A stretch of 64,000 bases of DNA from Prorocentrum cordatum (GCA_963575745.1 CAUYUJ010003609.1:1-64000); one strand, 5' to 3'. Numbered from the stretch's first letter, positions 9,112 through 19,093 are shown. Program-made: numbers and translations. Notes: a model not told the origin generated them from the letters alone.

Positions 9112-9181
9112 TGTATCCTCTGCGTCGGCGCAGAGGGTATGGCGTATGGCCACACCTTCTGCGTCGGCGCAGTGGGTATGA
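9112..9181. repeat. Two copies of a CTGCGTCGGCGCAG hairpin
   Basis: 'TGTATCCTCTGCGTCGGCGCAGAGGGTATGG' is split here into arms: CTCTGCG pairs with CGCAGAG, flanked by GTATCC/GGGTAT. A second copy sits at 9150-9181, and a better-preserved copy at 17009-17042 has GGTATACC at both ends. All three abut (GGA)n tracts. Confidence 0.65.
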
Positions 9182-9184
9182 ATA

Positions 9185-9785
9185 AGAGGAGGAGGGGGAG
9201 GAGGAGGAGGAGGAGGAGGAGGAGGAGGGGAGGAGGAGGAGGAGGAGGAGGAGGAGGAGGAGGAGGAGGAGGAGGGGTGTGGAGGAATCGGGAAGGAGGA
9301 GGAGGAGGAGCGAGGAGGAGGAGGAGGAGGAGGAGGAGGAGGAGGAGGAGGCGGAGGGAGGGAGAGGAGGAGGAGGAGGATGAGGAGGAGGGAGGAGGGA
9401 GGAGGGAGGAGGAGGTGGAGGTTTGCGGAGGGGAGAGGAGGAGGAGGGAGGAGGGTAGGAGGGCGGATGGAGGCGGGGTAGGAGGGAGAGGAGGAGGGAG
9501 GAGGGAGGGAGGGAGGACGGGAGGGAGGGGGGAGGGAGGGTGGGAGGGAGTAGGGAGGGCAGGAGGGAGGGAGGGGGGAGTTTCTTAGAAAGGGAGGGCG
9601 GGAGGGAGGGAGGGAGGGAGGGAGGGAGGGGGGGAGGAGGAGGAGGAAGAGGCGGAAGGACGAGGAGGAGGGGCAGGAGGAAGATCAAGAAAAGGGGGAA
9701 GGCGGAGGAGAAGGAGGCGGAGGAAGGAAGAGGAGGAGGAGGAGGAGGAGGAGGAGGAGGAGGAGGAGGAGGAGGAGGAGGAGTG
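9185..9785. repeat. (GGA)n / (GGAGGGA)n tract, 600 bp
   Basis: Purine-only DNA with GGA, GAGGGAGG and similar units. In the sense direction of the neighbouring minus-strand retroelement it is (TCC)n and forms that element's 3' border (the junction reads CTCCACTCCACTCCTCC). Confidence 0.95.
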
Positions 9786-9919
9786 GAGTGGAGTGGAGCA
9801 ATCGGGCGTAGTCCGTTCGGGAACCCAGAGACGCCAGGGGGGCCATCCAGAATTTCTCGGAGAGCCGTGAGGGGCGACATCCCACGGCACACCGCGACAG
9901 GCCCCCCTGGCCTCACAAT

Positions 9920-10171
9920 TTACTCAGAGGCAGCGCCAGCCGCGTGAGAAACGATCGCGGCTTCGGCTGCCGAAACATGCATAGCCTCTAGAACAGACTT
10001 GCTGGGACCCGATCTGGACGGATGGAGGCCTCGCCTGATCCTGCTGAGGTTTTCGAGGCCTTTGCCAGTGGGTCCCAGAGCCCTGCGCTCTCCCACTTGG
10101 TGGGTGAGAGGGGCACGGAAAACTGTAGTTGCTTTTTTTTTTTTTTTTTTTTTTTTTAATTTTTTATTTTT

Positions 10172-10229
<58 letters not shown>

Positions 10230-13200
10230 CTTTTTTTTTCTTTGTTTTTAACCTGGTGCGTAGCCGTGTGGCCGCACTTCACACAACAGAACATTTGCCA
10301 CTTGGGGATAGTGGCCAACGTGTGGGAGGGGTGTAAAGCCTTGCCACTGATCACACGGGGACCCCGCGACCACAGCACCTCGCCACACGCAGCAAACTCG
10401 GGAAGGGGGCAAGGCGGACCACACTCCGTGGCGGCAGCTGGAATAACGTGGCAAGAATCGACGATGATGAGGCAGACAGAGCATCGCCATTTATCTGCAC
10501 ACCGCTCGAATTTGTGCTGAGACGCCGCAATCGCGGTCTGCAACATAGAACGAGGGGCTGCCTCCTGGGTGGGTTGCCTCTCTGGCCACAGTCCTCGAGG
10601 CTCTGAATTCTTACCTAAGGAACGAAGGATCAGTCGTGCCCTCTGTCGGACGATGGCAGCGATCGCATCGTATTCATCGGTCCTGGGAACAGGCGGGAGA
10701 GCAAGGGTGGCCGACTTGTGGGCGGCGCTCCCCGCGAGCTCGTCGGCTTGCTGGTTGCCGAGAGCAAGAAATTGTTGGAAACCATGCAAAGTCTGGGGAT
10801 CGGCATGAGATGGGGTCCAGAGCACCGTGGCCGAGGAGACACCGCCAGGTCGATCCTGCACGAGGTGCCGAATCCTCAGCCAGAGATCCCCATTCTTATT
10901 CTTACCTCCAAGGCCGCCAGGCCTGAGACATCTGCCATTCTGCCAACCTCGCTGCAAGGCTAGGTGATCAGTAACAAACGTGAAATCCTGCTGGCACGTC
11001 TCAAGAGCCAGGCAAAACGCATATAATTCGCCTCTTGGGACAGTCTGGCGGGGGCCTGGGAGGGGGGCAAGGAGGCCCGCGTGGAGGGCCCAGGAGGCCG
11101 AGGGAGGGTCCAAGCGGAGGGCCGCGAGGCCAGAACCAACGCGACGTCGTCAGACGTCGTCGGAAAAGGCCCCGCCAGACCCGTCTCCAAAAAGAAACAA
11201 CTCGCCCTCTGCGTTACGAGCTCCTTCCCAAGACGGCAATCCCTCCCGCACCGCCCCAGCAAACTCCCACCCGTCCCTCCCAATCAATGGCTCGAACGTG
11301 GGCGTGGTGAGAGCGACAGAGGGAATGCCACGGAGCCACAGGGCGGGGTCGGCATCGACCCCCGCCACGGCGCGCGGCAGTAGCTTGTCACTGGCCTCAA
11401 ACTCAGGTCCCACATTCGCCTCGCACTGCCACATTCGGTGGACCGGGGTTTCAGGAACTCCAGCGCTGCATCGGTCGCAGTTCCTGTCGATATGATAGCC
11501 CGCGTTGTGGAGTCGGTCTCTGGTCCACTGTCCTCCGCTGATGATGGTGTTGTTGAGGGCCCAGTCGCTGAAGTCGCCGTTTGCGAGGAACCTCCTTTGT
11601 TCAATGCGGATAGTGACCATGTCTGCGCCTCCAGCCAGCGTGTCACCATGGGCATGCGTAGCGGCCTGGGTCCAGAGGAGCTTGTGTAAATCCTCGCTGA
11701 GGTCCTGCAAAACTGTGTGAATGTCGGCGTCGAGGAGGTCAGGGTCATCGGCAGGGGGGATGTTCCACTCCTCAATGTAGCCGTCCTTTGTACGCCTCCA
11801 GGTGGTAGCTGAGGTCGGTTCCCAACTGGCCTCCAGCAGCGTCGCGATGGCCGCGCCTGTGGGTCCCTTGACCTTGCACCACAGCTTGGGGCCTGCAGCG
11901 AGCAAGGTGGTCTTGATCCTTGGCCAGGCCCTGATGATCCTGGCGTGCGTGCTCGGGTGACGTATCCAGTGCTGAAGCCATGCCTCTATGGACTCGATCC
12001 TAAGGGAAACTCCTGGGTCCATGCCGTCGAAGGTGGCGCCGAGGAGGGAAGTGAGGCATCGGCCCGCTGCAGCGCCCGTGGCAGCAATGGCGGCCTGACG
12101 CCGCCATCGTAGTAGAGCGTGCCGAGCGAGGCCGTGCACCTGATGCCCGAATACTCCTTCTGGGAGAGCGCCAGTGCGCCACAGTCCAGCTGAGATTCGG
12201 GCCTGCTGTGCAGTGCTCCGAAGTCGGTGTATCTTGCGAAATCTAGCTGTGGCTGAGCTCTGTCGCCTCCTGGCTTTAGCTTGTACTCGTCGAGTAGCCG
12301 CGGCTGCGTCTACTCCGAGGTCGACGGCCGTGGCGGTCGCAGTAACTGGGATGTCGTACCGTCGCATTTTCTTGGCTAGCGAGTGGCGGACCTTGGGGGT
12401 GGAGCCGATGAGGACGGTCTTGTCGGAGATAGGCAGCTCGAACTCCTTTAAACCGTCGCAGAGCGTCTTGGCGGCACGGGGGAGATGCTTGTGTAGGGCG
12501 CGTAGGACTCCTTCGACTCGAAGAACAGTGTCGTCTACGAAGGTCCACATCTGGGCAAGCTCTGCCTGAGCTTGGGCTTGTCGAAGAATTGGTAGTAAAA
12601 TGAGTCGTGCCAATGTGGTGCCGTGAGGGGAGCCTGCAATGATGCCTTTGGAGGCGAAGATAGGCATACTCACCCATTGTCGACTGCGCAAGAACCTGGG
12701 CGCCAGGTAAAGCTGTACTTCCAGTAATAGAACGATGGGGGGAACGCCGCAGTTGAGGCCGACCATGATGAGGTTGGCGAGCTTAATATTGTCGTAGAAC
12801 TTCTGGATGTCTAATAGCAAGGTGGCCGACTGTATGCCAAGTGCTGAGGCTGTCTCGTCTAACAAGGCCCTATGTAGAGCCGCTTGGAGAGCTGAGGAGC
12901 CTTTGATGGCTGTAGTCCAAAAGTCGTCCAGACCTTGTGTCCAGGCTGTCGATGCAGTCGATCTAATGCGAGACCAGAGTCTGGCCATATGAGGTAGCAT
13001 GCCGAAGACTCGGTCGCCTCCAGACTTCTTGGCGGCGAGAGCTGCAATAGTGCCTGAAATTTGTAGTGGCCAGATGCCTGCTTGCTCTACTGAGTTGAGA
13101 ATATCTGCATACGCTTCAACTGCTGGTTCTGGTAGTCGATGGAGGTCGCGGGGTCCTAGGGCGTCAACTCGGTGTGCTTTACTGGGTGGCATGCGGCTGT

Positions 13201-15433
13201 GGAAACGGTGTACGATCTCGGCTGTGATGGGCTCAAGCGGTTGATGAGCGGCTGCTGCCTTGGCCTTTGACAGGGCATGTAGGATGTCATCAGAGGTCTC
13301 GGTGGCTTGCCATACTTGTTGCCATTGTCGCTTCTTGTTGTCCATGATAACGGTGGGGTCGGCGATGGTCAGGTTGGTCGTGTAGGCCTCGATGTGACGT
13401 ATGGGCGCTGGCTTGACATGGGCGTGTAGTACTCCAGGGCGGTGCTTCCATTGCTGGGCTAGCCAAGCCCCGTAGGCCCTCTTGGACTTGGCGAGGGCGG
13501 CCGAGAGGGCTCTGGAGGCCCAGGTAGCGGTAATGGTGACCAAGTCGCCGCTGTCATCCTTGTCCAGGTGCGGGGCCCAGACGAGTGCAAACCAGCGGAA
13601 GATGGTGTCCTCATCTTTCTCGAGCTGGAGGTCGTGCATGTGGGTGCTGAAGTGGTCCGCGCGCTGCTGGATGATGGAGGCCTGCTGCTGCATGAGCGCT
13701 ATGTGCTTGGGCTTGTCGTGAAGCGCGGCGTAGCGCTTGATGAGGGTGAGCGTGATTGCCCACCATTCCGACTGAGGGTCGTGTACGTGTACGCGGCCTG
13801 GGGCTGCGGCTGTCTTCTTCCACGATAACTGGTAGCCTTGGGCTCTGCCTGTGTATGCTGCGGCTTCCTTCGGGTCGATCTGGTGGTGGCTGATCATGGT
13901 GTTCTCGAGCGCCGTGACCCATTTGGCATACTTGAGGTTGAGGTCGTCGGCGTCGTGCTCCCAGTGTGTGTACACGAAGTGCGCGTGGGGCTGCTTACAA
14001 CGTGTGGGTACTGCTTCCTGCCATTGTTCTTCCCACAAGTCCATCGGGATAGCATAGGGGATAGGTTCCTGTGCTGCGGGCTCGTCTTGTGGCTGGAGCT
14101 GTACTGCTGCTTGTTGGAGTTCAGGGGGTAAATCGCGTAGACGTGCTGCTCGAGCTTCATCTGTTTTACGTTTCTTGATGGCGGTCTTGCTGTTGGGGTC
14201 TGGCGGGATCCTGGGTCTGTCCACTATGGGGAATGCCTTGGGAGTATGGGTCGTCAGATACCACCAGGGGTCAGCACTGCCTGCTCGAACTTCGAGGCCA
14301 ACATGGGTGGCCCAGGGTACGGTGGGGCACTGGCGAATGGAGATCGTGTGCTCGATGCCAGTCTTGACCAATGCGAAATCAAGCGTGAGTCCCTGGCCCT
14401 TGTCGCACGTGGCGGATCCAGGTGCTCGCACGATGGACGCATTCCATTTGGCGAGCCACTCTGTCGCTGCGAGCTGCTCGGGTGTCATATTCCAATCGGC
14501 CAGGATGATCCAAGGGTCCGTGAGCATAGTAACGAAGGATCCCAGCGAAAGTAGCTTATCGTGCACTGCACCCTCGATCTGCCTGTGGGGTTCCAGATAC
14601 GCTGCAATAACAACTAGGTTACCAGAGCGTCTGTGCCATACCATGGGCGTGAAGCCGAGGAAGGGGTCGGGCCTGCGCTGGGAGATGGCGAGGTCGCGGA
14701 GGTGGTTGAGCGTGGTGGCCTGGACATGGTACCTGGAAAGGATGATCTCGCCACCCGTGTTGCCGCCGTCTGATCTGTTGGTAGGCGTGGCCGTAGTCGA
14801 AGAAATCCTCCAACCGTCCGCTGCTAGCTTGTCGTAGATGAGCGGCGCTTTCCCAGACGAGATGTGTGTTTCAACCAATGCTACCATCTGATAGTGTTTG
14901 CCTGGCCCTGCCAGCCATCTCTCCGACTGTGGTCCCCACTGAGTAATGTTGGAGAAGAACAGGGAATGGTCTGACAGTGTGGGCTTCGTATGGCATTCGT
15001 CTTGGTGGGCGGGTCTGGGGTCGGCTCTCGGGCTGCTGGGCTTCCATGACCATTTCCCTGCGGTCGCGTCGACAGCTTTCGCCATCTCATCGCCCCCTAC
15101 CAAGGACAGCGTCTTGGGCGGGGCGGCATCAGGGTTTGCCTTTGAAGGAGGCTCCCCTGGTTCCTGAACCATCTGCCCGTCGACAGCTTGAGCCGTCTCA
15201 TCGCTCCCTACCGAGGACAGCGTCTCGGGCGGAGCGGCATCAGGGTCGGCGCGCGCTGGACGCTGCGGCTGCCCTGGGTCTCTTACCACGGGGTCGACGG
15301 ACTGTGCCGCCTCATCGCCCCCTACCGAGGACAGCGTCTCGGGCGGGGCGGTATCGTACTGATCTGTGAATTCGCAATCGATGTGGGCGTCGAACTCGGC
15401 CAGCTCATCGAACGGGTCGAGGACTGCGTCCAT
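9920..15433 (-). CDS. Retroelement ORF2: endonuclease-RT-RNase H-Cys-rich tail (one in-frame TGA)
   Basis: Starts at the ATG of MDAVLDPF (15433) and stays in one frame to 9920 except for a TGA at 11150-11152. An acidic N-terminal region carries a threefold 37-38-residue repeat. EN (about 14930-14230): SNITQW, LVETH, ADWNM, LDFALVK, WATHVGLE, with all catalytic positions kept. RT: motif A LLLDIQKFYDNI (12785-12820), motif B GIIAGSPHG, motif C FVDD (12530-12541). RNase H: FGDGSGG just before the TGA, then GELYAF, VTDHLAL, WTPSHAD, GNQQADELA, i.e. the expected D-E-D-H-D set. The Cys-rich tail has WRCSVC, LHPSHT and FCCVKCGHTAT, then a poly-Lys run from an A-rich insert, then LSRIRRGLHPS. The TGA lies inside the RNase H domain (between DGSGG and RRRVGSGL), probably a CGA-to-TGA change, so RNase H would be lost unless it is read through. 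Confidence 0.85.
10133..10249 (-). repeat. A-rich insertion (poly-T on + strand) inside ORF2 tail
   Basis: 117 bases, almost pure T on the + strand with a few A/C/G. In sense it encodes Lys/Asn runs and splits the Cys-rich domain between ATHQV and FRAPL. The homologous domain at 42408-42917 runs straight from CGKYAT through the corresponding segment without it. Its length keeps the frame. Confidence 0.75.
15060..15370 (-). repeat. Threefold 111-114-bp repeat inside ORF2 N-terminus
   Basis: The DNA word GAGGACAGCGTCT(C/T)GGGCGG recurs at ~15102, 15212 and 15326. The protein units contain DAAPPETLSSVGGDE and A.AVD. Periods are multiples of three, so the frame is kept. The region is acidic and probably disordered, lying just before the endonuclease. 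Confidence 0.75.
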
Positions 15434-15524
15434 TGTGTTGATGATGGGTGGGTTGTCGTAGCACTTGATATCTGACGGTAGGCGTCCCGTCTCACCAATC
15501 CGTCCAGGGTCGGGTTGTAGGCGG

Positions 15525-16751
15525 CTAAAGAGGCTGCTGCGCTCCAGCCGCGGCGGTCGCAGTGGGCTTGCGCATCTGGCTGAGCATCTTCTGTGCCTTG
15601 TCTTCGAGGTCGGGGTCCTTGTTGAGTGCTGGCACAGGCTGTGTGGCATGGCCGCCGTCAGAAGCAGCGCCAGCAGCAGGTGCGGGGGGCTCATCGCTTG
15701 GCGCCGCTGGCGAAGAGGGCGCAGTGCCCTCAGCATCTGCTGCGGCTGTCGCTGGGGGTTCGCCTGCTGCATCCGCGGCGGCGGGCGGTGGTCCACCTCC
15801 CTCTCTGGCGTGTCCATGCTCGTCAGCGCGCTGACGCTTGGTAGCGAGGCGCGTGCGCATGGTGCTGGCCTCTGCGCGGAGCTGGCCGATGCGGCTGGCG
15901 GTGTTGCCGAAGAGCTCCGTGACCTTGGCCTTGAGCTCCGTGGCGAAGCGCTGTTGGAGGGATTCCCATGCCTGGCGGTCGCTGTCGTCGATGTCGAGGC
16001 CTTGGAGATCGAACGCCGCACCCGCTTCGATAGAGATGTCGCCGTCCTCGAGGAGGCTGGTGAGGTTGAACGTCGGGTTCTGCTGCGACGGCGTGGGAGT
16101 AGCTGTGCCGCCCTTGCGAGCGGCTTGGAGAGCGTCGAGGGCCGCTTGGGCCTCGGCCTGGGCTTCTGCCAGCTTGTAGGCGGCCTCCTCCGACGCCTGC
16201 TTGCGCTCTGTGTACCAGCTGAGCGCCTTTTGCTCGCTCTCGAGCAGCCTCTCCAGGTTGTTCTTGCAGCGGCGCTCCGAAGCCTGGGCGCGGCTGTAGA
16301 TGTCGTTGAGGTCGGCCGGCTTCTGAGGCTGGGGCGGCGGTATCTGCGACTTGATGCCGTCGATGGCTGCCTTGTCGATGTGGGGGGCGATCGCCTGAAG
16401 CTCCGCCAGGATGTCCTCGGCGGAGCGAGCCTTGGGGGTGTCGTTCTTGCTGAGCCACCAGTCGTCCTCTTGGTCCTTGGCATTGCCCTTGCCGCGGCGG
16501 CGGCGGGACTTGGGCCATGATGACCACGGTTCCCAATCTCCCTCGGGGCTGGGCTGCTGGGTGCACTTGGACTCGGCCTGGGCTGCGGCTGAGACACGGG
16601 CCGCCCAAGCTCCTTGAATCGGAGGCGTAGCATCTGTCCACGGCGCCAAGGCTTTGCCACACCAGTAGCACGTCTGCTTGGTCTTCCAGTTCCAGGCGTA
16701 CGAGCAGGAGTAGCACTTGACGTGGGCGCTGCGCTGCTGCGGAGGCGCCAT
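15525..16751 (-). CDS. Retroelement ORF1: zinc-binding, coiled-coil (gag-like) protein
   Basis: 408 residues from the ATG of MAPPQQRSAH (the open frame continues 17 codons upstream to 16802). Near the N-terminus C13-x2-C16-x11-C28-x2-C31 forms a zinc-ribbon-like site, with the same spacing in the ORF1 at 48898. The middle is Glu/Ala/Gln/Lys-rich with heptad-like stretches (about residues 150-220 and 270-350), then an Ala/Pro/Gly-rich tail. In LINEs ORF1 proteins bind the element RNA; that role is inferred. ORF2 starts ~90 nt after its stop. A competing frame open from the ATG directly at the SL (16888) is Ser/Arg/Pro low complexity here and is rejected as the product. Confidence 0.75.
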   Translation of the reverse strand: MAPPQQRSAHVKCYSCSYAWNWKTKQTCYWCGKALAPWTDATPPIQGAWAARVSAAAQAESKCTQQPSPEGDWEPWSSWPKSRRRRGKGNAKDQEDDWWLSKNDTPKARSAEDILAELQAIAPHIDKAAIDGIKSQIPPPQPQKPADLNDIYSRAQASERRCKNNLERLLESEQKALSWYTERKQASEEAAYKLAEAQAEAQAALDALQAARKGGTATPTPSQQNPTFNLTSLLEDGDISIEAGAAFDLQGLDIDDSDRQAWESLQQRFATELKAKVTELFGNTASRIGQLRAEASTMRTRLATKRQRADEHGHAREGGGPPPAAADAAGEPPATAAADAEGTAPSSPAAPSDEPPAPAAGAASDGGHATQPVPALNKDPDLEDKAQKMLSQMRKPTATAAAGAQQPL

Positions 16752-16850
16752 GGACGATCTGAGGAACAGAGGAAGCTCACCTGCGGGCAGCAGGAGGCAC
16801 ACGGAGAGTTGAAAGCTGTCGGGCTCAAGAGCCCTGGCACTGGCCGCGGA

Positions 16851-16881
16851 CTAGCGGTATCCACTTGTTCCCCTGCGGAAC
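16851..16881 (-). promoter_or_regulatory. Conserved 5' leader with short hairpin
   Basis: In sense, GTTC-CGCAGGG-GAAC (16881-16867) is followed by GGATACCGCTAGTC (from 16862). The element at 42-49 kb has GGTTC-GCAGC-GAACC and the same GGATACCGCTAGTC at the same distance from its SL. Conservation outside coding sequence suggests a role in trans-splicing, translation or template recognition; the role itself is inference. Confidence 0.6.
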
Positions 16882-16888
16882 TAGGCAT

Positions 16889-16909
16889 CTTGAGCCAAAA
16901 TGGCTACGG
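16889..16909 (-). other. Genomic spliced-leader copy, 21/21
   Basis: A perfect SL core on the minus strand, followed immediately by ATG (16888) and preceded by (TCC)n. It marks the exact 5' end of the retroposed transcript. Confidence 0.95.
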
Positions 16910-17008
16910 AGGAGGAGGAGGAGGAGGAGGAGGAGGAGGAGGAGGAGGAGGAGGAAGAGGAGGAGGAGGAGGAGGAGGGAGGAGGAGGAGGAGGAGGAGG
17001 AGGGAGGA
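16910..17008. repeat. (GGA)n microsatellite
   Basis: About 100 bases of GGA on the + strand, i.e. (TCC)n directly upstream of the SL in the element's sense. Confidence 0.95.
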
Positions 17009-17042
17009 GGTATACCTTCTGCGTCGGCGCAGGGGGTATACC
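17009..17042. repeat. GGTATACC-ended hairpin element
   Basis: GGTATACC, then CTGCG-TCGG-CGCAG, then GGTATACC: a 34-base near-perfect palindrome whose arms are themselves palindromic. It sits exactly at the edge of the (GGA)n tract. Related copies at 9112-9181. Bases 17043-17210 hold nothing recognisable. Confidence 0.75.
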
Positions 17043-17210
17043 GACAGCAATCTGGCCCCCGGGGAGGCTGGATTCGTATAGCCGTGCCTGGTCGCCGGCG
17101 GGGCCACCAGGGGCCCTGCTTCCGCCGCCTCCGGCGGGAGCCTGCCGAGTCGTCGAGGGCGACGCCCTCTGTCTGGCAGCGCCTCGGGCTGGCTAAGAAA
17201 CCGAACATCT

Positions 17211-17416
17211 GGACGTCCGAAATGGATACGGAAAGATGGGTACGATGCCCAACAGCAGTTCCTGTTCATTTTGAACAGGACTCGCTGTCCGCGCCGCCTC
17301 GGCCTGTGTCCATTTGAGACAGAAGGCCGCCCGCCCAACAGCGGCCGCCGTTGGTTTGGGACAACATTTGTTGTTGGGCATTGTGCCCATTTTTTCCTTA
17401 CCCATTTCGGGCGTCC
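17211..17416. mobile_element. 206-bp MITE-like inverted-repeat element
   Basis: About 45-bp terminal inverted repeats: the left end GGACGTCCGAAATGGATACG... and AATGCCCAACAG-type words match the reverse complement of the right end (CGTTGGGC...CCCATTTCGGGCGTCC) with under ten mismatches. The interior has a small palindrome, TGTTCATTTTGAACA. No coding capacity and no convincing target duplication. Confidence 0.7.
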
Positions 17417-17924
17417 AAAGAACAAGGGAATCATTTTTCTTCTTATTGAAAGATACTACACCAGAGAGAACCCCAATCAGTGGATGGCTTGATCGATCAG
17501 GAGATCGACCGGGAACCCGGGCACCCAGAACCCACCGAGATCGGCCCGGGACCAATGACCAGGAACCTGGGGACCCGGAACCGGGAACCCGGGAACCCAG
17601 CCAGCCACCAGAATCGGCGGGACTTTTCTTGCCAAATCTTTCAGTTTCTGCTAGGACCCCTTCAGTGGAAGCATTGATTGGGATTGTTTTTGCAGAAATT
17701 TCCCATCCGCAAGTTCTGCAACTGACGCCTCTGCGCCGATCTTTCAACATCAGCGAGACCAGGTTCAGGGCTGTGGGCTCTGTGCCGACATGTACCAGGC
17801 AACCCGGCGGTCGAGCTCCGCCCTGTAACCCTGGTCGCTGGCTATGTTGCACTTCTTCAGGAACCGCTGCGTCATCCTCGGCATTTTGGCGCCTCCTTCA
17901 AGAGAAAGTCCAAGACGCAGTTGA
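17417..17924. other. No gene seen; GGGAACCCGGG-type words
   Basis: Contains short repeats of GGAACCCGGG/CCCGGAACC at 17505-17605 and otherwise unique sequence. Confidence 0.5.
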
Positions 17925-18095
17925 TACAGTGGAGACCCATGCCAAGAAACACCCTGCTCGCCTCCAGGGTGCCCTGGGTTTCGATGGTTTTGCTATGGAG
18001 AGCGTGACGCTCCCGCACCAAAAGCCGATGGACGCCCTGGGGTCTCAGGGTTGGCTTGCTTGTGGAAGGTTTCTTGTGGTCGAGCTCCTGCTGCA
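17925..18095 (+). repeat. Dispersed ~175-bp repeat, copy 2
   Basis: Best matches copy 3 at 25037-25215; the two share the ends ACAGTGGA.ACCCATGCCA and TCTTGTGGTCGAGCTCCTGC. This copy lacks the TTTCTTGGG arm of the internal hairpin. Confidence 0.8.
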
Positions 18096-18412
18096 TGGAT
18101 GTAAATTCTTGACGCTTCGCGTACCCCCACCAGTGTACATTGCTGCTTACCGCGGTTGGCCGTGGTGTGCCACCCTGTGGATAGTGGTGCACCGCTCCTA
18201 CGTGTAACGGTGCGCTCTGTCGTCTCCCCATCGTCGCTCCCACGCGCAACCTGGTTGTGCGACCACTCCCTGGGACTTTGTGACTTTGAAGGATGTGCTG
18301 CTGTGGGTATACGGCAGCGTCGCTTTCTACGAGCGCTCTTCTCTTACTTGCCTTTGCGTGGGTTGTAAGTAGCCGGGTTCAGGTGTTATGTTAGTTCCTT
18401 CCTGGGTGTACT
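18096..18412. other. No gene seen
   Basis: Mixed unique sequence. TACCCCCACCAG at 18122 is a weak match to the 36-bp module repeated downstream. Confidence 0.4.
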
Positions 18413-18762
18413 CTTATTTTATTTTTTTTTTTTGTTTTTTTCTTTTTTTTTTTTATTTATTCTTTTTCTTGTTTTCTTTTCTTAGTCGACTCCTGTCTTG
18501 TGTTGTGAGGTGGTTTTAATTTGATGTGTCGTTTTTTTTGTTATCTTTTTTGTGTGGTTTTTGTTGTTGTGTGTTGTTTTGTATGGTTTTTGTAGGTGGT
18601 GGTTGGTTTTGTGGTATTGTTTGTTTTGGTTGTTTTTGGGTATTGTGTGTTTTGTTTTTGTTGTTTGTGTTTTTTGTGTTTTGGTTTTGGTATGTTTGTA
18701 TTTGTGTGTTTGTTTTTTTTTCTTTGTGTGGTGGTATGGGTGGTTTTTGATGTTGCTCTGGC
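18413..18762. repeat. T-rich and TG-rich tract
   Basis: 18413-18480 is poly-T with interruptions. 18525-18762 is almost only T and G (TTTTTGTGTGGTTTTTGTTG...). Frames over it are Phe/Val/Cys artefacts. Unique sequence, no gene, 18763-19061. Confidence 0.8.
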
Positions 18763-19061
18763 TGGTGCACGCCCACTCCCGATTGACCGCGCGTCTCTCG
18801 CCAGGTTGGGTGCAGGTGTACTTCTGCGCCGCGGCACATCATATCGCTGGTCTCCCGCGTGCAGGCGCGTCCCTCCGCAGTTGTTCTGAGGTTGGCCACG
18901 GTTGTCTATGACTTCTGGCGTGCCCGGTCAGCCGCCGGACGCGTTTTCTGAAGCTGCGACGGCTCGCTGGCGCTGTCAGAAATTCCCCTCCCTGCTGGGC
19001 GATGCCAGATCTACGCCTTCGGTCCGCTCATGCCCGACTGACACCCTGGGCCTTCTGACTG

Positions 19062-19093
<32 letters not shown>

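Larger units (their letters stand above)
9790..16909 (-). mobile_element. SL-headed non-LTR retroelement flanked by (GGA)n on both sides
   Basis: Minus-strand order: (TCC)n, perfect SL (16909-16889), ~140-nt leader with hairpin, ORF1 (16751-15525), ORF2 EN-RT-RNase H-Cys tail (15433-9920), ~125-nt 3' UTR, (TCC)n. The SL at the 5' end shows that the element passed through a trans-spliced mRNA. Both edges lie in the same triplet repeat in the same phase direction, so no separate target duplication can be seen. Damage is limited: one in-frame TGA (11150-11152) and an A-rich insertion (10133-10249). Confidence 0.85.

Noticed and set aside
15525-16888. The 1912-residue minus frame beginning at the ATG that follows the SL
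   Set aside because: Over this stretch it is Ser/Arg/Pro low complexity and shadows a better ORF1 in another frame. Only the part below 15433 is used, as ORF2.
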